Source of the DNA: Olsenella sp.
GTDB taxonomy: Bacteria > Actinomycetota > Coriobacteriia > Coriobacteriales > Atopobiaceae
Direction: 5' to 3'
DNA: 64,000 nucleotides
NCBI GenBank assembly: GCA_022648325.1
Contig: JALCMG010000002.1
Span: forward strand, 156,449-220,448
The notes beneath the pieces are model-generated. The model worked only from the letters and a program-made list of their open reading frames with translations, was not told where the DNA came from and did not search any database. A program made the position numbers and the translations under genes. Below, piece after piece: positions 9,269 to 17,403 of this stretch; the stretch's first letter is position 1; every line of letters begins with the position of its first letter.

Positions 9269-10441
9269 CTATGAGAAGGTGCAGGTGCCCCACAGTTCCA
9301 TGTTGTGGTAGAGAGAGAAGTCATCAAAACCAAGCCGCTCGGCGACGGTCTTCTCGCCAGAACAAACCTGCTCGAGAAGCCCTAGGAGGCGTCCACCCGC
9401 CTCGCGAACGCTCTCTCCTCGCGTGATGACTCCAGAAGCGTCAAAGTCGATGTTCTCCCCCATGGATGAGTAGGCCTCATCATTGCCTGTCACCTTAATC
9501 ACCGGCGCAAGTGCGCAGCCGGTGGGGGTGCCTCTACCGGATGAGAAGATGACGACCTGCGCACCACCGGCGACCATTCCAGAGACAGACTCGATATCAT
9601 AGCCGGGCGTGTCCATGATGATGAGTCCCTTGCGGCTCGGACGTGCACCATACTCGATAACCTGCTGGATCTTTGACGTCCCACCCTTGCTGATACCGCC
9701 AAGCGCCTTTTCCTCAAGAGTGCTAAGGCCGCCACGCATATTGCCGGGGGAAGGATTTGCCCCACGTACGTCAACTCCCGACGCGACCAGATCGTTCTCG
9801 AGGGTACCAACAAGACGGAGAATGTCGTCATGCACCTCGGGAGTGGCTGCACGACGAGCAAGAATGTGCTCAGTTCCAATGAGCTCAGTGGTCTCCCCCA
9901 AATACACCGTTCCGCCCGCATCGACAACGGAATCGCTCACGAAGCCGATCGTGGGATTGGCCGCAATGCCGCTCGTGGCATCAGAGCCGCCGCAGTTGGT
10001 CCCAAGAACCAAGTCTCCCAGGTCCATCTCAGAGGTGGTTGCGTTGGCTGCATTCGCAACAAGGTCCTTTACGAGAGCACGACCCCTCCCAACCGCCGCA
10101 CTAGACCCACCCTCCTCTTGGATTGTGATGTCATAGACCGGCTTGTCAGATAGGCTGCGCATACGCTCGGCAAGCTCATGGGGACGCATGGTTTCGCATC
10201 CCAGGCCAACTACAACCGTCCCATAGACATTGGGGTTCTGCGAGAGGTTGACAAGGCAGCGAGACATCATCTGGGCACTCCGCCCAAGCTGGCCGCATCC
10301 CTTCGCATTACGTAGTGGCACGGCACCAGGAATATCTTTCGCGATGAGGTCAACAACGTGGTTGGCGCATCCAACGCTCGAGAGTACAAGAACGTAGTTT
10401 CGGACGCCAAACCTACCATCCGGTCTGCGGTATCCCCTCAT
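9269..10441 (-). CDS. UxaA/altronate-dehydratase family hydro-lyase, large subunit
   Basis: Catalytic subunit (390 residues) of a split UxaA-family Fe-dependent dehydratase that removes water from a sugar acid to give a 2-keto-3-deoxy acid. The family start GYRRPDGRFGVRNYVLVLSSVGC is clear, as are VVGLGCE, LGTNCGGSDATSG and SSGRGTPTGCALAPVIKVTGN; the Cys residues probably bind the metal site. Its ATG overlaps the TGA of the SAF-domain subunit, so the two are coupled. Length and split organisation also match sulfolactate sulfo-lyase SuyB, but the gnd/KDPG aldolase neighbourhood favours a sugar acid. The exact substrate is undetermined. Last gene of the operon starting with gnd. Confidence 0.82.
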   Translation of the reverse strand: MRGYRRPDGRFGVRNYVLVLSSVGCANHVVDLIAKDIPGAVPLRNAKGCGQLGRSAQMMSRCLVNLSQNPNVYGTVVVGLGCETMRPHELAERMRSLSDKPVYDITIQEEGGSSAAVGRGRALVKDLVANAANATTSEMDLGDLVLGTNCGGSDATSGIAANPTIGFVSDSVVDAGGTVYLGETTELIGTEHILARRAATPEVHDDILRLVGTLENDLVASGVDVRGANPSPGNMRGGLSTLEEKALGGISKGGTSKIQQVIEYGARPSRKGLIIMDTPGYDIESVSGMVAGGAQVVIFSSGRGTPTGCALAPVIKVTGNDEAYSSMGENIDFDASGVITRGESVREAGGRLLGLLEQVCSGEKTVAERLGFDDFSLYHNMELWGTCTFS

Positions 10442-10758
10442 CTTCCAGCACCAACCTTTGCGCTGACGAGATTATGCACATGTACGTAGTCACCACGGGT
10501 GATTGGAGAACTTACGATTCCGATAGTCTCCCCGTACTTCCTGAGCTGCTCCCCCACCCCAAGGTCTCTGAGCGCCACTTTGTGGAAGCGAGGGATATCG
10601 GCGTTCGCCAGAACCGTGTCGACGACAAACCCGTTTGAGTCACGAACTTCAATCTCGTCGCCAACGGAAGCTGCGTCGAGAAGGCATGCGACGTCATCGC
10701 TATCATTCATGCGAAGCGCCCGTACACTTGCGTGATTGCCGGAGCCACCTATGCTCAC
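10438..10758 (-). CDS. UxaA-family dehydratase, small SAF-domain subunit
   Basis: A 106-residue SAF-domain protein, the separate N-terminal half of UxaA/GarD-type dehydratases. The diagnostic stretch is FHKVALRDLGVGEQLRKYGE followed by IGIVSSPITRGDYVHVHN, the same HKVAL...KYGE.IG...I..G..VH.HN pattern as in fused altronate dehydratases. The GTG start at 10758 overlaps the preceding stop (GTGA), with GAGG seven bases upstream; an internal ATG at 10710 has no SD. The C-terminal TGA overlaps the large-subunit ATG. Together the two proteins equal one full UxaA. It forms the substrate-binding lid in known family members. Confidence 0.82.
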   Translation of the reverse strand: MSIGGSGNHASVRALRMNDSDDVACLLDAASVGDEIEVRDSNGFVVDTVLANADIPRFHKVALRDLGVGEQLRKYGETIGIVSSPITRGDYVHVHNLVSAKVGAGR

Positions 10759-11414
10759 TTATCCTCGCCCCCCAGTGACTTTGCCTCCTCCTCGGCAAGG
10801 CGCTTGTGCACCTCGCGCTCGCGACGGCGCTGCTGGCGCTCGAGCCGCTCCCGCCCCTTCTTGGAGTGAGTTGCAAGGCTATCCTGGAATCCCGTACACA
10901 CAACGTCGGGGTTATATCTGGCCGCCAGCAGGGCAATATCGTCAAACACCTGCTCCATGTGCTTGCGGGAGACCCACATACCAGAGAGCTCTAGCAGGTA
11001 ATAGCCCTTTCCACCATTGGCTTCGGCCATCTGACGCTGCTCCTGGCTAAGTTCGCCCATCTCTTCAATTGTCTTAAAGCCAACCACATCAAGCATGAGA
11101 GACTCGTTGTTGGCCGCCTTGAGGTCAATTCTCTCGACATGGTCCCAGGGGACAAAAACAACGTCATCTGGCTTCGAGTAGTCGGTTACGCCCTCAGCGT
11201 CCGCCTTGAACAGGATGCACGAATGGGTAATCTCCCGGATGTTGTGGACAATGCCTAGCAGTGCGACCGCCGCGACTGCATAGCAGAGGACAATCACGAC
11301 AACGTTATCGGCAACCGTTGCCCCGAGTCCAACAAACATTGCGCCCAATACAGCATAGGCCACCGAGATGGACACGAGTTTGCCCGTATCGGTTCGAACG
11401 ATAACGTCTTGCAT
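10755..11414 (-). CDS. Conserved membrane protein of unknown function
   Basis: A 219-residue protein with two N-terminal membrane helices (about residues 14-33 and 36-56) and a cytosolic remainder. The middle part reads as a beta-rich, PH-like segment (VVFVPWDHVERIDLKA, SLMLDVVGFKTIEEM), and the C-terminus is a highly charged helix (RERLERQQRRREREVHKRLAEEEAKSL) that may form a coiled coil. I do not recognise a named family. It lies in the gnd operon, its stop overlapping the start of the SAF-domain subunit, which implies coordinated expression with the dehydratase. A regulatory or scaffold role is possible, but nothing in the sequence proves it. Confidence 0.65.
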   Translation of the reverse strand: MQDVIVRTDTGKLVSISVAYAVLGAMFVGLGATVADNVVVIVLCYAVAAVALLGIVHNIREITHSCILFKADAEGVTDYSKPDDVVFVPWDHVERIDLKAANNESLMLDVVGFKTIEEMGELSQEQRQMAEANGGKGYYLLELSGMWVSRKHMEQVFDDIALLAARYNPDVVCTGFQDSLATHSKKGRERLERQQRRREREVHKRLAEEEAKSLGGEDK

Positions 11415-11428
11415 GCCTTCCTCCTGCG

Positions 11429-12122
11429 CTAAGCATTTGCCTTGATAATGATGGGGATAACCTCTTCGAGGTCTTTTGGCCTGAAGTCGGCGAGTCTCCC
11501 CGCTTCCCTTGGTTCGGGAAGTTCGACCAACATGGGATACCCCTCACCAAGGGTTCCCAACCTTGAAACATCATCAAAAATAAAAGCACTCTGAAAGCCA
11601 CCCGCATGTGCAGCCTCAATTCCAGCACGTGCATCTTCGAGGACCAGCGCTTCTTGTGGGTTGACTCCAAGCCGGGAGGCCGCCACCTGGAAGATTTCAG
11701 GATCAGGCTTCCCATGGGCAACCATGTCCCCGCTCACAATTACCGGAAATGCATGGACAAGGTACTCCGATGCCAAAAGTTCATGAATCTTCCCGCTTCG
11801 AGTGGAGCTTGCAAGAGCGTAGGGAATGTTCATCTCGTTAAGATAACAGAGCAACTCGAGGAGCCCGGGCTTTTTACCGGCCCGTCCGCGCTCATGCAAG
11901 ATAACGTCCTTCTGATGGTTGATATAGGCACGCCATCCCGCGATGTCCTTGTCATCGCCAAAAACGCGCTTGAGTTCGGCGATGATTTCCGACTCCGTTC
12001 GCCCGCCAAGGTCCATGTGCAACCGCTCGTTAACCTGGAATCCAAACTTTTTGCCCGCACGAAGGTATGCGCTGTAGCCGATAGACTCCGTGGTAGACGC
12101 TTAGCCACAAAATGGATTTCAG
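11429..12122 (-). pseudogene. Beta-phosphoglucomutase-like HAD hydrolase, N-terminus broken
   Basis: From about 12100 downward the frame reads a normal beta-PGM-type HAD protein: TTESIGYSAYLRAGKKFGF, then GGRTESE, motif II ALASSTRSGK, motif III GKPDPEIF and motif IV VLEDARAGIEAAHAGGF. The expected N-terminus with the DxDG nucleophile motif is missing: an in-frame TAA sits at 12103-12101, immediately before the conserved segment. Further upstream a different frame reads LKSIL (12122-12108), which resembles the usual first residues of the family. A short deletion plus frameshift therefore seems to have removed motif I and the start codon. Only a TTG at 12022 could start the remaining frame, giving 197 residues without the nucleophile. 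It lies between gnd and the membrane protein gene in one operon. Likely inactive. Confidence 0.65.
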
Positions 12123-12147
12123 CGGTTATCTCAGCGCCGTGTCAGAG

Positions 12148-13587
12148 CTAGTCGAGCTTCTCCCACTCGTGATGGAAGGACTCGTCGTGCGGTCGGTCAT
12201 CTCTATGGAACGTGTGAGCGCCAAACCAGTCGCGCTGGGCTTGGCACATGTTCGCCTCGAGCTTCTCCGAGGTGTAGCCATCGAAATACTGTAGAGAGGT
12301 AACCATCGTGGGGATGTAGAGGCCGCACTCGATGGCCTTGGCGACGACGCGGCGGTAGGCAGGGATGGCAGCCCTGATCTCCTCGCGGAACTCGTCCGTA
12401 AGGATGAGGTTCACGACCTTCTTCCCCTCGCTGTACGCGGACTTGATGCGGTCGAGGAAGTCGGCACGGATGATGCAGCCCTCGCGCCAAAGCAGCGCGA
12501 TATCGCCGAGCTTGAGATCCCAGCCGTGCTCGTCCGAGGCGGCGGAGAGCAGCTGGAAGCCCTGTGCATAGGCGATAATCTTGTTCGCGTAGACTGCCTG
12601 CTCAAGGTCGGCCAGGAAGGCTTCCCTGTCCTCGATGTGCGCAGACGGCCTCTCGGGGAAGGCCTTCGACGCCTCGACGCGCTGGCCCTTGATGGCAGAG
12701 AGGTTGCGGGCGAAGACCGCCTCGGCCATGGTGGGGATGGGCATGTGCATCTCGAGGCCGTCGATGGCCGTCCACATGCCGGTCCCCTTCTGGGCGGCCT
12801 CGTCCAGGATGTGGTCGATGAGGTCGACACCAGTCTCGGGGTCCTTCTCCCGCAGGATCTTGTACGTGATGTCGACCAGGAACGAGTTGAGGCGGCCGTT
12901 GTTCCAGCCCTCGAAGACGTCGGCCATCTCGGCGTTGCTCATGCCGAGCAGCCGCTTCATGATCCAGTAGGCCTCGTCGATGTTCTGGATGTCGCCGTAC
13001 TCGATGCCGTTGTGCACCATCTTGACGTAGTGGCCGGATCCCTCGGGGCCGATGTAGTCGCAACAGGGCGAGCCGTCCCCCGTGTGCGCGGAGATGTCGG
13101 TGAGGATCTTGGCGAGGTACGTGTCGTAGAGCTTCTTGTCTCCGCTGGGCATGATGGAGGGGCCGACGAGGGCGCCCTTCTCGCCACCGGACACGCCCAT
13201 GCCGAAGAAGTTGATGCCCATCTCCGCGTAGTGATCCATGCGGCGCTTGGTGTCCTTGTAATAGGTGTTGCCGGCGTCAATGACGATGTCGCCCTTCTCG
13301 AGGTACGGGAGCAGCTCGTCGGTAACCGCGTCCACGACAGGGCCGGCCTTGACCATGAGGATGATCTTACGGGGAGTCTCGAGGGAGTCGCAGAACGACT
13401 TGAGGTCGTACGCATCGCTCACGAGCCTCTCGCGCCCCTCGTGGCCGCGGACGCGCTCCTCCATGAACTTCTTTGTTGCCTCGCCGTGCCTATTGAAGAC
13501 TGAAACGGAGTACCCTTTGCTGGCAATGTTCAAGGCGAGACTCTGTCCCATGACACCCATACCAAAGACTCCAACATAGCTACCCAT
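12148..13587 (-). CDS. gnd: 6-phosphogluconate dehydrogenase, decarboxylating
   Basis: Oxidatively decarboxylates 6-phosphogluconate to ribulose 5-phosphate. The protein is 479 residues, the normal long-chain length. The Rossmann motif GMGVMGQSLALNIASKGY is at residues 9-26. Other family sites are GVSGGEKGAL, the catalytic-lysine segment GSGHYVKMVHNGIEYGDIQ, and the C-terminal QRDWFGAHTFHRDD. The NADP-specifying NRT is replaced here by NRH, so cofactor preference is open. RBS GAGGAG precedes ATG 13587. It is the first gene of the minus-strand operon leading to the UxaA-type dehydratase and is divergent from an RpiR regulator that may control it. Confidence 0.95.
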   Translation of the reverse strand: MGSYVGVFGMGVMGQSLALNIASKGYSVSVFNRHGEATKKFMEERVRGHEGRERLVSDAYDLKSFCDSLETPRKIILMVKAGPVVDAVTDELLPYLEKGDIVIDAGNTYYKDTKRRMDHYAEMGINFFGMGVSGGEKGALVGPSIMPSGDKKLYDTYLAKILTDISAHTGDGSPCCDYIGPEGSGHYVKMVHNGIEYGDIQNIDEAYWIMKRLLGMSNAEMADVFEGWNNGRLNSFLVDITYKILREKDPETGVDLIDHILDEAAQKGTGMWTAIDGLEMHMPIPTMAEAVFARNLSAIKGQRVEASKAFPERPSAHIEDREAFLADLEQAVYANKIIAYAQGFQLLSAASDEHGWDLKLGDIALLWREGCIIRADFLDRIKSAYSEGKKVVNLILTDEFREEIRAAIPAYRRVVAKAIECGLYIPTMVTSLQYFDGYTSEKLEANMCQAQRDWFGAHTFHRDDRPHDESFHHEWEKLD

Positions 13588-13931
13588 CGTGCTCCTCTCG
13601 TCAGCAATACTTGGTTGCGGAACGACAAGTACTATGACGCTTTTCCAACTAATTTTTTTCTATTTTCCATAAACGGCGAAATATTTTTTGTGAACGTTAT
13701 TCCGGGTTCTCTCTTTTCACGATTGCGAACCCAGTGAATCATCTGTGCGGCAGTTGTGCTGAGATGAGAAGATTGAGACTTCTTATACACTTGGCTCGGA
13801 AAGCATTGTTTACCTGCTAAAATGTTTATGTATTTTCACTTTCCCAGACACGAGAGTCAGGACAGTAGATGTTCCGACAGCCGGCACGTTCCCACCCTGC
13901 TGCGCTCTATCCGGAAACATAGGAGTGCGTT
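13588..13931. promoter_or_regulatory. Divergent promoter region of gnd operon and rpiR-type gene
   Basis: An AT-rich 344-base gap. An extended -10 sequence, TGCTAAAAT (13815-13823), points at the regulator gene. GGGTTC/GAACCC arms (13706-13711 and 13729-13734) could form a dyad. The T-rich segment around 13651-13668 (AATTTTTTTCTATTTTCC) resembles the T-rich segment upstream of the KDPG aldolase gene near 16820-16840, so both could carry the same regulator site. No further gene is seen. Confidence 0.4.
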
Positions 13932-14813
13932 ATGCCCGTCCACAACAGCTCGGTCCTACTTAAGATCAAGGCTGCGATGCCTTCCTTCTCCTCCAAGGAG
14001 AAGGAAATCGCTGAATACGTAATTTCTAACCCCGATGATGCCTCACTCATGACCATCTCCGAGATGGCATCCGCCTTGGGTCTTGCGGACTCCACTGTCT
14101 TCAAATTCACAAAAAAGCTCGGTTATCAGGGATTTCGCGACTTCAGGAACGACCTTCTCACCGATGCTTACAACCCGGAGATATCCGTCCACGAGAACGT
14201 CTCATGCGATGACTCCGCTATCGACATCGCCAGCAAGGTTTTTCGCTCGTCAATCATGTCGCTGGAGGATACCGCGAAGCTTTTCGATGCGGATGACCTC
14301 GAGAAGGCCGTTCAGCTCCTGCTCGATGCACGGCGCATCTCGTTCTATGGCAGTGGCGAATCGAACGCTGTTGCCTATGACGCATACCAGAAGTTCCTTC
14401 GCTCCCCTATCGAGGTCCAGTTCGCCGCGGACTACCACGTACAGCTCATGCAAGCCTCCCTGCTTGGAGAGGATGACTGCATTTTTGCCATAAGCCACAC
14501 CGGCCTCTCAGAGGGAATAATCGACATCGCGCGCATTGCGAAGGACGCAGGCGCCAAGGTGATTGCGGTGACGAGCTATCCCTCGAAGTACCTGGAGCGC
14601 TTCTCGGATGTCATCCTGCTCTCGGCATCGGAGGAGACGGGGTATCGTTCGGAGTCACTCTCAAGCAGAATCTCTCAACTTGCCCTCATCGATTCGCTCT
14701 ACACAACCGTTATGTTCCGCAAACCAGGTGTTCCAGAGTCTCTTCACGCCATCAGGTCTGCGATTAGCCTCACCAAGCTCGACAACCCCGAGAACTACAT
14801 GTCGCAGCTCTAG
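13932..14813 (+). CDS. MurR/RpiR family transcriptional regulator
   Basis: Sugar-phosphate-responsive regulator of 293 residues. Residues 1-77 are the RpiR helix-turn-helix (SSKEKEIAEYVISNPDDASL, SEMASALGLADSTVFKFTKK LGYQGF region). Residues about 120-260 form a SIS domain that binds phosphosugars (FYGSGESNAVAYDAY, then AISHTGLSEGIIDIA). AGGAG lies six bases before the ATG. It stands between the gnd-dehydratase operon and the aldolase-dehydrogenase operon, both transcribed leftward, and is the obvious candidate regulator for both. The effector could be 6-phosphogluconate or KDPG, which is an inference from neighbours only. Confidence 0.9.
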   Translation: MPVHNSSVLLKIKAAMPSFSSKEKEIAEYVISNPDDASLMTISEMASALGLADSTVFKFTKKLGYQGFRDFRNDLLTDAYNPEISVHENVSCDDSAIDIASKVFRSSIMSLEDTAKLFDADDLEKAVQLLLDARRISFYGSGESNAVAYDAYQKFLRSPIEVQFAADYHVQLMQASLLGEDDCIFAISHTGLSEGIIDIARIAKDAGAKVIAVTSYPSKYLERFSDVILLSASEETGYRSESLSSRISQLALIDSLYTTVMFRKPGVPESLHAIRSAISLTKLDNPENYMSQL

Positions 14814-14853
14814 TTGGGGTGTTACAGGGCTTTTCCCATGCCAAGCATAAAGT

Positions 14854-14887
14854 GGTTCCAGCTGCCTCCCCCCTGGCAGCCGGGACC
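14854..14887. terminator. Hairpin between convergent rpiR-type and dehydrogenase genes
   Basis: GGTTCCAGCTGCC (14854-14866) pairs with GGCAGCCGGGACC (14875-14887) at 11 of 13 positions around an 8-base loop. It lies 40 bases after the regulator stop. No strong T-run follows, so the terminator call is moderate. Confidence 0.5.
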
Positions 14888-14948
14888 GCTTGCTATTCGG
14901 CCCGCGATACCTAACCTCGCGAACGCGGAATAGGCGTGGAAAAACTAC

Positions 14949-16046
14949 CTATGCCATCTCGTGAACGGCATTGTGGAGTCGCTTGCGATCTGCGGGATCG
15001 GTGCTCGTGAAGTGTCGCGAGTTCGCGATGTACTCCTCGATCTTGTCCATGTTCTCCTCTGTAGGCCCGATGCCAAGGTCGGAGAGCGTGAGCGGCATGT
15101 CCATCTTGCGCATGAAGTCGCGCAGCTCTGCCTCCTTCTCCCCCTGTCCGTTGAAGTAGAGCTGGCAGAACAGTCCAACTCCCACGATTTCGCCGTGAAT
15201 TGCTTCTGCCGCCTCTTTGGTGAAGATTGTGCGCACGCCATCATAGATTACATGCGCGAGTTCCGACTGTTTGAAGCTCTTCGTAGTGTTTGCGATAACA
15301 CCCGTCACCGGGACATTCATGAACGCAACGTCATAGAGCGTCTTTGTAGCCTTGTGCTGCCTGTTGTCCTCAATCGCATTGAGAGCATTCTGCTCAAGCA
15401 CTGAATACGTATAGCACGCGATGCTATAGGCGGAGAAGATATCGATGGGGGTATCCTCTTCCTTTAGGGCGGGCTGCCCATTGAGCATCTCGATGCGCTT
15501 TGCCATCGCATCTACAATGCCCGCAGCGTTATAGCGGATAGGGCAGTCTGCGATGACATCCATGTCCATGAGGCAGGCGTCTATCTCGTGATCAAACCTC
15601 CAGCTGAGCTTCTTGCCGCCTTCCGGAGTATACATAACGCTCATGCAAGTAAATGGTGCACATGTGGAAGCGGAAGTGGGCACGTTTACGGTCCCCAGGT
15701 TTGCCACCTCCCCAACTGCCTTGGCGAGGTCCATGATCTTACCGCCACCAACGCCAACTATCTCCTGCGCGCCATATGCATGCGCCTTGTCGGCAAGCGC
15801 CTTTGCTTCCTCAAAGGAGCACCAGCCGCCGAAAACCTCCAGCTGAAAGTCAACGCCTGCTGCATTCATGCTTGCTGTGAACTTATCCTTTACGGCATCC
15901 CAGGCACGCGGACCGGAAACCACCAGAACCCTGCGACCAAAACGACGGATCTCTTCGCCGATGTGGTCGAGAAGCCCACTCTCCTGACGATACCTTCCCG
16001 CACCGAACTTAATAGCGCTATCGAGTTTAGTCGTGCTGCTAGCCAT
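14949..16046 (-). CDS. GldA-like iron-containing alcohol/hydroxy-acid dehydrogenase
   Basis: A 365-residue member of the glycerol dehydrogenase branch of the iron-containing alcohol dehydrogenases. The NAD-binding loop GVGGGKIMDLAKAVGE and the TSASTCAPFTCMSVMYTPEG segment are typical. The metal ligands are present: Asp in GIVDAMAKRIEM, His in ELAHVIYDG and His in AIHGEIVGVGL. ATG 16046 is used because an AGGAGC site precedes it and residues MASSTTKLDSAIKFGAGRY align with the family N-terminus. The nearest functional analogues include GldA and the 2-oxo acid reductase HcxA (YbdH). It follows the KDPG aldolase gene by 65 bases, so a role in the same sugar-acid pathway is likely. Substrate unknown. 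Confidence 0.82.
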   Translation of the reverse strand: MASSTTKLDSAIKFGAGRYRQESGLLDHIGEEIRRFGRRVLVVSGPRAWDAVKDKFTASMNAAGVDFQLEVFGGWCSFEEAKALADKAHAYGAQEIVGVGGGKIMDLAKAVGEVANLGTVNVPTSASTCAPFTCMSVMYTPEGGKKLSWRFDHEIDACLMDMDVIADCPIRYNAAGIVDAMAKRIEMLNGQPALKEEDTPIDIFSAYSIACYTYSVLEQNALNAIEDNRQHKATKTLYDVAFMNVPVTGVIANTTKSFKQSELAHVIYDGVRTIFTKEAAEAIHGEIVGVGLFCQLYFNGQGEKEAELRDFMRKMDMPLTLSDLGIGPTEENMDKIEEYIANSRHFTSTDPADRKRLHNAVHEMA

Positions 16047-16111
16047 TGACCTTGCTCCTCTCATTTGCCGGTTGAATGACAGTGGCATCACTGCTCCACC
16101 GATTGGGGTGT

Positions 16112-16771
16112 TTACAGACCCCTAATTTCACGAACTACCTGCGCCGCCTCGGCTGACTTGTGCTGCACTTCGCTGAAGTCACCGTTTTGGAAGAGAGCCG
16201 GCTTCACCATCCACGTACCTCCGGCAGCGATGATTGCCTTGTCTGTCAGGTAATCACGAAGGTTGTCGGTGTTAACGCCACCGGTAGGCATAAAACGATG
16301 ACCGACGAACACCGATGCCAGAGCATCAATGGCCTTAAGACCGCCATAGATTCCAGCGGGGAAAAACTTTGTCACCTCAATGCCCCTGTTTACCAGTGCG
16401 GTAAGCTCAGTGGGAGTAACGCCTGCGGGAATCACGTCGACTTTGTTCTCAAGGCACCAGTCAACAACCTTGAGGTCAAAGCCGGGACTCACAATGAACT
16501 TTGCTCCGGCATCCACTGCCCTCTTTGCCTGATCAAGGTTAAGGACAGTGCCCGCACCAACCAGAACATCAGGGCAGCTTGTGGCAATAGAGTGAATGCA
16601 GTCTGCTGCGGCGGAAGTCCTAAATGTTACCTCTGCTACAGGCAACCCACCCTTTTGGAGGGCATTGCCCATGGGGACGGCATCCTCAACTTTCTCGAGG
16701 ACGACTACCGGCATAACGCCAATTCTCTCGACATTTTCGTAAAACCCATCTTGCCTCATATACTCTGTCAT
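16112..16771 (-). CDS. eda: 2-dehydro-3-deoxy-phosphogluconate (KDPG/KDPGal) aldolase
   Basis: Class I aldolase that cleaves KDPG to pyruvate and glyceraldehyde 3-phosphate (Entner-Doudoroff or hexuronate route). The 219-residue protein has the family's catalytic Glu (Glu 47 in VAEVTFRTSAA), the phosphate-binding GAGTVL and SPGFD segments, and the Schiff-base Lys (Lys 135 in EVTKFFPAG), followed by MPTGGVN. ATG 16771 is chosen because AAGGAGA lies eight bases upstream; a longer frame to 16795 has no SD. It heads the operon with the GldA-like dehydrogenase. A close relative, 4-hydroxy-2-oxoglutarate aldolase, cannot be excluded. Confidence 0.9.
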   Translation of the reverse strand: MTEYMRQDGFYENVERIGVMPVVVLEKVEDAVPMGNALQKGGLPVAEVTFRTSAAADCIHSIATSCPDVLVGAGTVLNLDQAKRAVDAGAKFIVSPGFDLKVVDWCLENKVDVIPAGVTPTELTALVNRGIEVTKFFPAGIYGGLKAIDALASVFVGHRFMPTGGVNTDNLRDYLTDKAIIAAGGTWMVKPALFQNGDFSEVQHKSAEAAQVVREIRGL

Positions 16772-16843
16772 GAGTGTCTCCTTGGGCCGATTCAACCGGT
16801 ACGTAACTCATTATAGAAAGTTTTTTCGTTTTTTCTTAACTTC

Positions 16844-16859
16844 AAAGAAAATTTTCTTT
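16844..16859. promoter_or_regulatory. Perfect 16-bp palindrome upstream of eda, candidate operator
   Basis: AAAGAAAATTTTCTTT is a perfect palindrome 73 bases upstream of the eda start, in a strongly AT-rich stretch. Its length and symmetry fit a dimeric regulator such as the neighbouring RpiR-type protein. It could also be a low-complexity coincidence. Confidence 0.4.
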
Positions 16860-16940
16860 ATATCTGTCCCTATTGGCCGTTAGGGCTCATGTAGCAACCG
16901 CTCAGGCCAGCCAGTCATAAAATGAAGGGGCCTAAAATTG

Positions 16941-17003
16941 GTGCAAGCCTGTCGATTGGCTGAATCGAATGACTGCATCGAACTGGCTCGCCTTGCACTT
17001 TTT
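16941..17003 (+). ncRNA. Possible small RNA or attenuator with terminal T-run
   Basis: GTGCAAG (16941-16947) pairs with CTTGCAC (16992-16998), directly followed by TTTTT. Inside, TCGATT (16952-16957) and AATCGA (16963-16968) form a second stem. No top-strand gene lies upstream, so a transcript ending here would be a short RNA or an attenuated glnN leader. Evidence is structural only. Confidence 0.25.
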
Positions 17004-17403
17004 CGCCTCTCGACGTGCCGAACTGGCGCTCGTTACACGTGGTTTCAAAGGTTGGTCGGGTAGTGGGTACTACAGATAGATTGAGTTATTGATATAGGCA
17101 CCAGATGCAGTGGCGCTCGTTCGACGGTACTTGGATGGCGGCGAAACCCCATGTAATGAAGGCCGGTTCGGCGCACTTCCAGAGTTCAACAGCCATCCGT
17201 TGGGACTTCGCCGCACACAAATCCCCGCCATTCGAGTCCCTCCCCGTCCCTCAACCTTCCCCTCTTCGAAATTGCGTAGAAACAAGCTCTTCCAGCATTG
17301 GGAAACAAAGGCACGGTACAGTGGTGTGCGTACAAGGGCGCCAGCGAGCAGCAACCCCCGCACGGTGCCTCCGGGAAAGTTCAGGGACAGGAGAAGAGGC
17401 AGT

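Larger units (their letters stand above)
16772..17403. other. Long intergenic region between eda and glnN
   Basis: This 632-base gap contains the divergent promoters of eda (minus) and glnN (plus). Near eda there is an AT-rich stretch with a perfect palindrome (16844-16859). At 16941-17003 a top-strand structure ends in a T-run. From about 17004 to 17403 I see only a long leader for glnN; the frame open upstream of glnN has no coding bias and no good start, so I do not call a protein there. Confidence 0.5.

Noticed and set aside
9269..10758. Reading the split UxaA pair as sulfolactate sulfo-lyase (SuyAB)
   Set aside because: Length and split fit, but there are no sulfonate or sulfite genes nearby, while gnd and KDPG aldolase fit sugar acids. 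Kept only as an alternative.
17110..17403. N-terminal extension of glnN or an upstream small protein
   Set aside because: Frame is open but lacks coding bias and family conservation; ATG 17404 gives the normal GSIII start with an SD.
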